From the NCBI GenBank assembly GCA_029851415.1, contig CM056741.1, positions 64,532,282-64,596,281 on the forward strand: a stretch of 64,000 nt of DNA, written 5' to 3'. Both the position numbers and the translations under genes were made by a program. This document shows positions 22,840 to 35,100 of the stretch, one piece after another. The DNA is from Eretmocerus hayati (taxonomy: Eukaryota; Arthropoda; Insecta; Hymenoptera; Aphelinidae). The notes beneath the pieces were generated by a model. The model did not search any database and was not told the origin of the DNA. It was given only the letters and a program-made list of their open reading frames with translations. Within the stretch, counting starts at the first letter, position 1. Each line of letters begins with the position of its first letter.

Positions 22840-23960
22840 TTTTCGGCACGCCAAAAAAAAATATTTTCACGGGATATTTGAGGCAAACGAACGGGATATT
22901 TATACTTTGCACGGGGAAAAATAAATCCCGAGAAAAAAAAAGTAATGCACGGGAGGAAAAAATAGCTAACGGGGTTAGAAGGTATATGAACGAGAAAATA
23001 ATATAACGACCAGGAAATAAGCTCATCTTGCCCCAGGAAATATGGTATACCAGCACGACATGTATTTTTTCTCGATTTCGTGTGTAAATAAACATCGAGT
23101 TAGTCAAAAAATTATTAGATGAAGTAATATTCATTAACACTCATTGGGATCACATATTTTTCATCAATGTGAGCAAACATTGAATCAGTTACAAAAAGAT
23201 AAAATGAATAATCATTGTTCATACGTCGAGGAATTCAAACAGAATAAAAACATTCACTGTTGGTCGACCTCTCTCCCGTTTTTGGCCAAGTGGTATACTT
23301 TCAGCCTCATCTGGAACATCCACCTCCTCACGCTTGATCCTTGATCAGCATGCCAACTGAGTGCTTACATTGACCTTTTTTCGTGAAGAATGGACAAGTA
23401 CACGTGACATGGTCAGAGTAGACTCCGATCTTCCAAATTTTCGAGCAGCTATCAAAATTTATCCACTTGCCTTCCTGGAGTTCAAAATTGCTGAGAATTT
23501 TCGGAGTAACTTGTTTCTCGAATTTCGAAGAAGAGCAAAAATCACATTTCGTTCGAGAACAGGAATTCTCTGCGCCACCCACTGATAAGCTGTAGTCCAC
23601 AGCTGCAAGGAAATTGTACGGGTTCTGCTGCTGCTCATATTTGCTATCAAATCGTTATGTACTATTCGCTTCTATAGGTAGTTATGATCGGCAGCTAAGT
23701 AGATAATTATTTCGCAGTCGAATGAACTTTGTCTATCACAAAATCATAAGTGTCGTTGAGATAATTTTATCTCCCGTGAGAAAACCTTGATTTCCCGTTA
23801 CAATGCCGTTTCTTTCCCGTGCATGAAAAAATTATTTCCCGTGCATACGTATTTTTTTCCCCCGTTCCATTGGAATATTTTCCCGTGCTTCGATATGTCG
23901 TTAAAACGCCTTTTACTTCCCGTGCAATATAACATTCCCCTATCTCAATTACCACGACTT
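22840..23960. mobile_element. Decayed Mutator-like (MULE) element with mirrored motif arrays
   Basis: The left flank (22840-23040) holds several copies of cacgggaaa-like DNA (ttttcacgggatattt, gcacggggaaaaa, gcacgggaggaaaa). The right flank (23760-23945) holds the inverse (tttcccgtgc, ttcccgtgcatac, cttcccgtgca). A SWIM zinc-finger relic lies between. MULE transposases commonly end in SWIM domains. Exact ends and target duplication could not be fixed by eye. Confidence 0.65.
23250..23600 (-). pseudogene. SWIM zinc-finger fragment of a MULE-type transposase, frameshifted
   Basis: A 90-codon frame (23600 down to 23328) ends with WKIGVYSDHVTCTCPFF then TKKGQCKHSVGMLI, a CxC-x8-CxH SWIM pattern. 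It then hits TGA. In another frame the next codons read VPDEAESIPLGQKRERGRP, the basic GRP tail that often follows SWIM in such transposases, so a frameshift separates the two. There is no ATG start and no visible catalytic domain upstream. I read it as a dead remnant. Confidence 0.75.
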
Positions 23961-26900
23961 CCTATTTGGCCGGATCTCACCATTCGCGAGTCAACGTAAG
24001 ACTTTTAACATTTTTTTTATTGAATCTGAAAAAGTGAAGCCTATACGAAGCCTTCGGATAAAGTCCTCGCCTTCAACGCAGAAGGCTTGACTTTGAATCT
24101 CGGTCGGCACTAATGTGAATTTTCATAAATGCCTACTGGGTGGTTTGTTGGTGGTTTGGTATCCACCTGAGCCCTGAATCTGTAGGTCCTGCAAAATAAC
24201 TTCAGAAGGATGTTGAAATGGCGTTGATAAAGAAGGAAAGAATTAAGTCCCAGATAATTATCCCAAGAAAAAGGTTGGATTTTGAAGGTTTCCTCTCATT
24301 TGAAACTCGCTTGTTCTCTCATCAGCTGCGTCGTACATATTTCTGTGTCTATATCGAGCTCATGAGTTCAATTTTGGTGGTTTTATTGCCCTGGAAATCG
24401 ACAGAGATAAAATCATGGTTCCAATTTTGGTTGCAATCGAATATGTGAATACATCTCGATGTTTTGAGGAAAACTGAGTGTTGGAATTATTTTTTACCAC
24501 GTTCAGGGTATGGAGAAGAGCGATGGCATTGACATCGATATTCTACTAGAGAAGTCTCAGGAATGCCATGGGGTATTTTGGATTTCTTTACACAGCTGCA
24601 TCTTTGATCCTATCGCATCATGTCATTTTCCATCCGGATTAATTTTCAAAATATAGGTGTACTTATCCCAAACGAGAAAGTAGTTTTGTATCAAATTATA
24701 TTTGACTTCACCCTGAGGTTAATCGCGCATATGAGTAGTTTCGCGGAAATTTCGAGATTTGGGGGACGAAGATAAGCCGAGCCGAAATCTCACTTCCAAA
24801 GGTTGTAAGGTGTATTTTTGGACTTATTGAAACGTATAGAGTAGGAATTAATATTTCCACTCATCGGTGTCGTAATAACACGGATGACACGGTAGCATGT
24901 TACCAAACCTAAAATTTCGAAGCATCGGATCACGGATCTAACATTTTGCCACTAAAAGTGATCTGACGGCCAAATAGTAGGAGCTATAGCTTTGGGGTTT
25001 TCAGATTTTGATTTGACTATCAAATACTCTGGAAAAAATCTATGAGGATCTCTGTAGCCTCGCGGTTGAGAGTCGCACTAGTATAGGTCACGAACATGAC
25101 CATAAAGTTCGACAAAAATTGATTTTCACCGAAAAGTACTCCCCAAAGTGTGTGGATTGAACTTTTTTCGATACTCAGGGGTATGGAAAAGTTGCACCTG
25201 AGAATGAACTTCAAGGAAAAAATTGGCGCGGAAGGGCCTCGAATGAGGCGAATTCGTCTTCATCGAGGGAAACGGAGTGAATAAAATATTTTACACATTC
25301 CTACGTGGAAACAGCTTGCCCCCCCCCCCCCCGTAGAAACGTGTAAAACAGTATACGCGTCTCCTGCTGGAAATTTTGTTCTTTACGAAATCGACGTCCA
25401 GCACGGTTTTCGCGAAGAACAAAGTTTTCTGGCACTACTATTTCGAGTGGCAGTAGGTTCGACAAAATGGCACAAGAACTGTACATGTTACGATCTTCTA
25501 CTAATCAGAATCTTCAAAATCTCAGTTTTGAAATCCTGCGAAATTTTGAAATTTATACAATTGTTGGATAAATAGGGAGATAATTTGAAAGGTTGCTGTA
25601 CTTTGACCATCCATGTCACTATTGGATTTACTTTTTGCCAGCTAGTAGTTGAAGCGGCAGACTGGTGGTTATTTCAACCTAGAGACAAATTTCGGAAAAT
25701 TTGTAATGTCATGTTTTTCCTACTAAATAATTGACCTTTGATAATTTGAATCACAATCACTCAATGAATAGGTTCTTGGTGTTTACGTTGAAAGCCGAGG
25801 TGTGTTTTGAAATGATTTAATCACATTACACGACAATATTCATGAAAATTATTACATGGATAGATGGATCCATACGAGTGATCAAAATGATGCCTCAAAC
25901 ATAATTTTCTATTAGATCTTACGATTGTGTTTGGTTGTGAGCTGTATGTGTCTCACTTGTATCCGTCGATGAATGAGAGATTCGCCATTGTTACGGTGAT
26001 GAGTGGAGAAGGAGAAATCAAATTTAGATCTATGTATGTAAGTTCAACTCATTGTTTTGATCTATGAATGAGCTTTGATACTATTTTTGGATTAGGCGAT
26101 CTCCATTTTCCGTTTCGTGAATAATGATGTTTCGTATTCATTGGTTGTGGCAAGATAAATGTAATGAAATTCATCAGTAAGTGTTGTCAGATCTATGCTA
26201 CTCATGGGATGTAGTACCCTGCGACGAACTTTTCACAGATTGAGCTGATAGTTTGCTCGGATACTGTTTCCCCAGGTTCATCTTGTAATAGTTATCCAAA
26301 GGCTCGACTGCATGAATCATACAGTATGTGAAATTCTGAGAATGTGAAATTCAGATCATTTTGGTCCGAAGCGACTATGCCTTCATGAAGATGAACTCAA
26401 TCCATAAGTGTTTTTGAATATTCTGAGGAAAATAAAATTTTCCAAGACTTTTGTCACTCGGAAAAATTTTCGTAATAAATAAGGGGCGTTCGTATCCGCA
26501 TGATTTCGAAGAGTTGAATGTTTCAATGTCATCAGAACAATTACATAATTTGCTATCATTTTACTTCATTTTCTCTTTCGTTACAGAAACCTCTGCTTAG
26601 AGTAGTATTGTATCAAACGTTATCTCAAGGTAAGAAACGAATCATTGACGCAATTTCATGGATCTCATCCGAAACACATACCTCGGAATCAGAATTGCTT
26701 CTATGAGAGCCGATCGATACCCTTGGTTGATTCCAAGTACCAGGTATTCTCGCCTATACATTGCTACAAGTACCGTGAAATTGTCACCGTAGTCAAGAGA
26801 ATCGCGCAAAGATTGGTTACTTCGCGAATAAGAGGCAAGCTAACTTTTTTTGCTCCCTAAACATTATTTTTCTTCAAAATCATCCACAAAGGAGATGTTT

Positions 26901-29900
26901 TGGTTAATCACACCAACTCAATGTCGGAATTTCCTGCACAAAAGACCTGTTTTTGATCACTGAAATCTGGCTGGAGATGACCACCATTGGACCCATCAAA
27001 AGAATATCGTTTAGATACAAAATCTTGAATCATTCAACTCCAGACTATCTATCGAAGGATGCAATTGAAAATGCTCCATGAGTGAGAAGATGTTATATGT
27101 CAAGTTTGATCGTGAAAAAAAAAAAAAATGACTCATTTGGAATGCGAAAAATGTTCAGGTATTGGGGATGTTCGATTTTGAAGTATTTCAAAACTAAAAC
27201 TTCAAATTATGTAAGCATAACTGTATTTTACATGAATATAGTTAACACAATATCGATAATCAATCATCGGAATGATTTACACCAATCAAGACCCTTGGAT
27301 GATGACGATGAACTAACTACAATATCCTACATAACTGCTGCGAAAAGTTATTCTCATACTGTACAGTCTTACACGATATATAATTCATTTTTCCATTGAC
27401 GATCCTAATTACAATTTGAATTTCCAAATATATCATTACAAAGTTAGATCCATTCAACGCACGATCTGCGTTCCAAAGAGAGTTGTGATGATCGATGAAA
27501 ATATGTCCATCATTTTATAATATCACTAACTTGAGAAGATATTTGACTGCAGCGACAACTCTACTACCATTTTCATAGCCTCTTCATCATTATGATCAAC
27601 ACTCCAAGCACACTGGACCCAGTGAACAACAAAGGGTCGATCACATTTTTCAAGTTACGATATAATTGTGAATTATGAAGATCGCATTATCACAACTTTC
27701 TTTGAAACATTACGTTATGTAGTATAAGGTATAAAGGCACTGTACACGTAGACATGGTACATACATAAATAGTTACAATTGGCAGCTAAGAGCTGTATCC
27801 TTTTAAATTCATATTACATTCTTTTCCTATATTTTTCACAATTATATTGCTAGAAAATAACATCTGTACTTTGCTGCTTTCTCGGCCCGACAGCGTCCTC
27901 GATAGATCCGTACGTAATCCAAAACTTCGCGAAAAAAGGAGGCAAATTCTTTGCTCGCTTTTGTACTACATTCGCATTTTTTCTAAGTGAGAAAAATACC
28001 CTACAGGGCAGAAAGCTATTTTCCGATTGCCTGGTCTGGGAAAGTGAGCCGATTAACTGTACGTAAAATGACACTTCACCAGGATAGAAGATTGAAAAAA
28101 TACGAGTTTCTTGATGAAAATTGTATAATTTGTTTGTCCTTGCCACGGAATGTGGTCAAGTCTTAGAAAAATTAGTGCATCGACCAGCATAGCCCTGGCT
28201 TTCGCCATAGGTGAAGTTTATAGTTGAATCACATATTGGCAGTGAAAGTTCATTTTATATTGAATCATTTGAACTTCAACCTCTGACAAACTAGCAGTGA
28301 TCAGCTGTTGCATAGGTACGAGATTTTAAAAATTATAGGCGATTGCAGAAATTCTTCCTTAGATGCGGTCCGATCATCCCGTAGTACTGTTTGATAGTAA
28401 TCAACAGAGAAAGAGAGCAGCTCTGATCATCTCAACTATTGTAAACTTTCCTCTATTATCATTAGAATCTATTTCAAACTTGAAATGGATAGATGCAGTA
28501 GAAATAGTACACATTTTGAATCTATCGTGAAAAGCTTCCGACATAGTTCCCTCACAAGATCACATACAGACCAAAAAAGCGATGAAAAATCGAAGGGCCA
28601 TTCATCTCATTTTGAAATGAACTTTGCAATAGTCATTCGTCGAAATATCGTCGAAATTGCCATGACAAATCGATGATTCTGCTACAGTCCAATCTTTGAT
28701 AATGAAGTTTTCACTACACGAGATATTACTCTATGATAATCTTGCGAGAACCTACAAATTTATTGTAGCATAATTTAAGTACTGGCCAATCAGTCGTTTT
28801 GACTATACATCTCTTGTGACTCGAGAAATATAAAAAATTTTTCATTTACTATAGATTTATCCCGAGCAAAGAAGTTCCAGGAAATCGGAAAAGTCGTCAC
28901 ATCCCGTAGCTTCTGAGTTCTTCGATTAAAAAATTCCCTAGGCCCTGTTGAAACCGGCAATCACAGGCTATTCAGTTGTCACGAGCCAAGCGACTGATCT
29001 ATCTGAGTACGTGCATCATCTCTGAAGATAGACATTCAAATTATCAAGCAAAATGGAACTGAAGAGCATTAGTCGTACAACCCATCAATGTTCGATTGAA
29101 ATCAAACGCAGCTCGTAGCACGAACCAGCAAAAGAATGTGGTAATCGAAGGTTATAATTATATTATCGAATTTCATCACTATATGAATTCAATGTCAACC
29201 ATTCATGAGATGCTTTTGCGGGGTACCCTTTTGTGTCAAGATAAAACAAATATCCTCCAAGTTTGAAATAGACACCTGGATCTCGAAAAGCTATAAGATA
29301 AGTTTTTGCCTTCGACTCACAAATTTTCCACAGTTTGGTCAACTCTATAACTTGAGACCGTCCCGTGCTCAACAGCCAAAGTCGAGAGAAGTGAAGCGCG
29401 AAAATCTGGCTATTACATCTTCAAAAACTTGAGAGAATAAGGAAATTACATATCGTCGATCAAACTTACGATGAAGTTGTCATAATGGTCAGGTTGGAAT
29501 GATCGCGGCAGAATTGACTCTTTAAAAGGCGGTTTTTGATATTTCATCTAGATCTATCTATATAGGATCAGTCTAGCAATTCACTATATACTTATTTCTA
29601 AAACGTCAATTTATACTACAAAACTGCTTTTAAAGCGAGATGATGCACCTCAGAAATCATTTGACATCCATGTCTATTCAAATTCCATTGTTCGTTTTGA
29701 TCTCTCTTAAAAATCAATATCGACGACTTTACAGCATAAATTTACAATTTTTCGTCTTCTAACCAATCAAATATGATAAGTAGTTAAATCTGCAATCTTA
29801 GAATTGCTCAATTCGTTATAACTGATATTTTCTCTATTTGAGATTATTCTATGGCAGGATTTGTGATTTTCCTTGCCTAAGATAATCTTACGAATAACTC

Positions 29901-31651
29901 AACTAATTGCATGGCAGTGCTTTTCAAAAGTTACGTCTACGCAATCACATGGCGGTATGAACATTTCTAGATGAAAGACAAGTTAGAAACACTAACTCTT
30001 CAAAGTATGCAATTGAATCACCGACAAATGCCAACATTGGTGCGGAACTGAGATCATTTGGCTGATCGGTTCATCAATTTTCCAATAATATCGAGCCAAT
30101 TCTGTTCTAGTCGATCAGAGACAAACTAGTTCTGTTCGAATATTACAACTAATTCATTGGATCTGATTGACACATTTCAAGCATCACGAAAGTATGGAGA
30201 GTACTCCTGACCGCGATCTAGCAGGATGTCTTATCCCAATTTCATTCTCGGTGAATTTGCCGCCGAAAGTACAAAAGAACCCACTTGTTTCTTCTACTTT
30301 TCGTCGATCATTTACTTTTTTTGGTATCTCCGGATGCTAATCGAAATATCACATGGCAATATCTCATTAATTTCATAAATTGTGAGCTTCTGTGAGGTTA
30401 GTGATTGGGTATTCGTTTCGATCCACTAAGCCGGCCAACTCCTACGAATCTTGGAAATTGGGTATGATTAACTGCACGACACACGGTAATCAGGACTGCT
30501 TGTAACTGAGTATCTATTGAAATAATTCAGGTGAGTTCTTCATACTGTCTAGTTTCGAAGAGAATGTCCAAATGGTATTCAATAAAGAAGTTTCTCCTGA
30601 TTGCAATGCACAAGAAACCAGCTACGAAAATCCGAAGTGCACAGTTTGTCGAAGAAGATTTCGTTGCATAACGCAAATATTTATTGGTATTGACTACATT
30701 ACCAACATGAGTTTGTGTATTTTTCTTCAAAGGGTGCTCTTAAAATTCACACGAACGTCAAACTGTCACTGCTGGCAATTTCAATTTAAATTCTAAATCT
30801 CAACTTTCTAGGTAGCTATTCGACCTATATAATTTTCATTTTATCGACCAAGCCACCAGGCGATCGAAAAATATCCCTTTATCACAATAAACCTTTGTTT
30901 CTCATTTGGCAGTGAATCGAAACTGTCTTTTTGAGCTGTTGCGCAGAGTCATTATTACTCTACTACAATTGGAGGTACAGCTCAGAAGTATGTCACGCCA
31001 GTTAATTCACGGTTCATGTAGAGATCGAACTTTCGTGTTTCTTGGAAAATTGAACACATCGAAACTTGCATTTTCTTTGTCGAAATACAAAATTGAGTTT
31101 AATGAGCTTAATTTATAGAGTAACAAGAGCATGCCATCTGATCCTGTTATCTTCTATCAGTATACCGTCTGACTTGACCAAAGGATATTCATCTCCCATT
31201 CACACAGTTATTCACTGTGAAATACTTGTCAGGAGGACAGAAACACTTTTGATCAAGATGATTACCATGAAAAAAAAGCTTCAAGACCGACAAATTACTG
31301 ATCATTTACACTAAGAGACGAGTTAAAGTTTCTTCGTTAACAAACGTCAAGGTAACTCACACTTTTCACACAGCACAACATTTACACCCCGTGTTACCTG
31401 CGAACCCATGCACAAGAACGATAATTTCACACTGAGAACGATGGGGGGCCGAATTCGGGAAGTATAGTCACAGTGATTGTAAATGCAAATTTTGCGTCTA
31501 TTCTGGATTCTTTGTTCTAAAATGTCACCATCACTAACACTTTTCACTAAATGCAGCGCATATATATCCTATCCGCCACTGAAACATCACAGACTGAGAA
31601 ACAGACTTAGTCTAAATCAAATTCATCCAGGTATCTGGAATCCTCATCTTC
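23961..31651. other. Intergenic, no gene recognised
   Basis: About 7.7 kb of AT-rich DNA between the MULE relic and the 3' end of the UTX gene. Open frames are short and unrelated to known families by eye. A C14 run and two small hairpins occur near 25290-25435. No canonical AATAAA for the UTX gene was found close to its stop. Confidence 0.6.
25289..25432. repeat. Two small inverted repeats and a C14 tract
   Basis: ttttacacattcctacg pairs with cgtagaaacgtgtaaaac around a run of 14 C at 25319-25332. Directly after it, tgctggaaattttgttcttt pairs with aagaacaaagttttctggca at 25365-25432. Confidence 0.55.
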
Positions 31652-31823
31652 TCAGGAAACCTGAGAACTGGTGTGTGGTGGGGATAATCGTTGCTGTTGG
31701 ATTTGAGTCTGTTGCGACATTTGATGTTGCTGCGGTACCTGTTCCTGCTGCGGTTGTGGTTGCTGCTGTTGTTGCTGATGTTGTTGTTGTGGTTGCTGCT
31801 GTTGTAGTTGCTGCTGCTGCTGC

Positions 31824-31887
<64 letters not shown>

Positions 31888-32125
31888 GATGATGATGATG
31901 ATGTTGCTGCTGTTGTTGCTGCTGTTGCTGTAGCGATTGCTGTTGTTGAGGTTTTGGAATGTGGAGAGTGAAATTGTCATATACATCCATGAGCTCACGC
32001 ATCCGGTACTCTTCCAGGCAGACGAACCCTTCGAGCGATGGAGATTGCTTTCTAGCACAATCCATGCAGTGAACTACGTGACGCTTTTCTTGTTCACGAA
32101 TGAACAGGATGTTGAAAACTTCAAT
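31652..32125 (-). CDS. Utx: UTX-like terminal exon: zinc domain and polyglutamine tail
   Basis: It starts [20 protein letters not shown] and MDCARK, completing the C4 zinc domain, then [20 protein letters not shown], where related UTX proteins end. About 95 further residues follow, mostly Gln, with a His5 block and a 27-Gln run. TGA is at 31652-31654. Confidence 0.95.
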
Positions 32126-35100
32126 CTGGAAGAATCAAATATTTAGAGATATTGATCTTAGAGAAAATGTCAGCAAATCTTTCACAAGTTAAAAACTGTT
32201 CTAAGTAACCAATAATTTTTAAGAAAATAGCGTATAGCCTGGAATTCAGTGGACTTGAATATAATTCTCATTGATCGAGAATGCAAAGTTCCTCAAAGAC
32301 GAGAACAAGGATAACGAAAATGATGATTAAATTTCATCTAATATCGTCGATTGTCAAGGGGCTAAATACGGCTGAATCTGATAATATAATGTACACATTG
32401 ATTTGGATACACGAGAAGTCATAAGTGCAAGATGCAGTAACGAAATGTGCCAGGTATACGTTACCTCACAATGGCCACAGTAGTGGGAGGCTTCGTTCTT
32501 GCCCCTCCCGTGGAAGCGGACCTCCACACCCTTCGATTTGATGAATTCCAGTATGAAGAAACAGTGTTTCATTGTTCTAAGTAAGCAGTTTTTGATAAGC
32601 TCAAAGAGTCTCTTATCTGAAACTTTGATGTTCCTGGCAAGGTTCCATGATAAGTGAACCATGGGCACTATCGATTTGAACGCTTGGAGCTTGTTCCATT
32701 CATAACGTTCGATAGCTAGATGATATTGACGAGCTGTCAATGGCCCAACATTCCAAGCTATATTATTGCACCAACCAACAGCTTGAACCCAATGTACACA
32801 GCCTGAAAACAAGAAAATTTTCTTCATATTGAAGTATAAGAAATTATTGTACTAGTTCCGGAATGTATATTGGACACTTTTAGAGCGGTGCTATCAATAC
32901 TGCACCTGACAACGGTCTGATTATTTCCAAACTTCAGGAAATTCGCTCAACATTTTGACCCCGCATTTTCCCACTGAACGCTTGTCGATTTTTCCCACTG
33001 ATTCATAGACATGAGGATTCACGTGGAAGTCTCTGTCGCATAATTTTATCCTCATGTAATCAGTGAATCTAAAGACAGACAGTCCTCGGAACTATTTAAT
33101 TCCCTCTCAAATCAATGCCCGCGAACATATTGGACTCCATCAAAATTGATTACTTATGAATTAAAGTATACTGTTCACAGAGAGTTCACTTTTCGCATCA
33201 AGTCAAGGGAGAGAATTTGAAAGTACACTTGACAACCAGGTTTTGATCAACTTAAAACAAAGTTTGAAAAGAAGGTAGAGAATACGCACCAGCATTAACC
33301 CAGACGAGATCACCAGGTCTTTGCACGAACCGATAGACAGGTACATTCTCTTCGAATAAGTCTTCCATCGAAGGCCACCAGCTGCCATGGAGATAATTGA
33401 GGTTATTGCGATCACATAATGATTGAATGACGCCCCAATATGCATCAGGTACTCCGAACCATTCGCAATCTCCCGGTCCAATGTTAATATTTATGGAGCA
33501 GAAATTGTTGTTCTCTTGATGTCCAGGAGTTCGGCTGCCAGGCACTTTCATATATAATTGGACGGTATTCATGCCAAGGATGACATGGCCAACGTGACTG
33601 AGCATGTTACCAGCTGATACAACTCTTGCAAATGCCGGTAATTTCATGAGCTCTTGAAGTTGTGCCTTCCACTTTCTCTCGTCCGACAAATCAACATTAG
33701 TTCCGAATTTCAGCATTTTTGAGCCGGCTTTACCCGATAGACCGGGTAAATTCTTTTTTCGCTTCACGTTGATGCCTGTACTGTCTTTGGAATCGCTATC
33801 TGACAGATTCGACATTGTCGTAGTATGTATACCTTGGCTCTTTTCTCGTTCTTCTCTCAAACTCTCCTGAAAGGTCCAAAATCAAAATAGTCGTGAAGAA
33901 TTCCAACTCGGATTTTAAGATCTTTCCATACTATTGGAACAGAGTTGACCCTAATTGACTTAAACATTCATAGCTACGTCATTCAAAACTCGAAAGCAAT
34001 GAATATCAATTCAACTTTTAAGCGAGACAACGAGTTTGTATTACCTGGAAACTTGATGCTTGATACGACGCGTATTTGGCAATAGTAGTGTGGCCTCGGT
34101 GACTCACGCAGCTCCAACCTTTGCGTTGCAGTAGAGGATCCCAGTTTTCGTCACTGGTCTGCTGAAGTTGAGTACGAACTTCAATTACGTGATCTGGATT
34201 TGCCTCGACCAACGTCTTGGTCGAGAAAAGACCTAGATCCAGTTTCAGAGCTGCTGCAAGCCCTGCAGAAGAAGTTATGATGACGATAATTAATTCATGA
34301 AAATATTTGAAATAGTAGCTGAATCGAGATTTTGTAAAATTACGAAACTTTGAACTGCTGAAAGTACGAACCTCTCACAACTGCGATAGGATGTTTCAGG
34401 CAGAACTCCTGCAGTATCGGGCTAAACACGTCCTTTTTATTTTCGAGATAAACGCTGGGAGTGGGCGGAAGAAGCTGTTCCTTGGTCAGTTTTTGGTTAG
34501 GAGGGTCCGGAGGCGATGGCGGTGGCGCTCGATCACTAAGGATCGAACAATTGGGGACCCCTTTGGAAGCTCTGGCTTTGCTCAGCTCGGCAACCTGTTT
34601 TGCGCTCATTTCGATGCTGAATTCAGCCTCGGTCTGCGACTCACACAATCGCTCGAGTCTTAGTACTGGCTCAGCTCGCAGAATCGATGCTGGATCACTC
34701 TTACTTGTACTAGAAGTTGCTTCGCACTTGATTGTTTCTACTGAGGGCTTTGGTTCTGTCTTGATTGTAGCGCTACAACTAGAATCTTCCATTTTCTCAA
34801 CCTGGAACGAAAGTTGAAGAATCGAAAAGGTTTTTAGTGATTATTCTTCTGAAATCATTGTTATGAAAGATGACGTTGCACACGGATTCAAGTTTATGCA
34901 AGTTTACAGTAAGTTATGCATCATACATTAAATTCTACCAGAAATTTGCTCACGCATTCATTGAATCTTGCTTCGATATTCTTACTATAAGGGAAGTATC
35001 AATTTCCCTATTTAAAAAGGCAATGCCTCGTGCGACAAGTTCTTGAAAGCGATTAAGGCAGAAGTAACGGATAAAATTGTAACGAGGACGTGAATCTTCT

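Noticed and set aside
31483..31971. 162-codon plus-strand frame rich in Val and Ala
   Set aside because: It is the antisense shadow of the (CAA)n/(CAG)n polyglutamine codons of UTX.
31612..32058. 148-codon minus-strand poly-Asn frame
   Set aside because: Shifted-frame shadow of the same repeat; the zinc-domain frame is the coding one.
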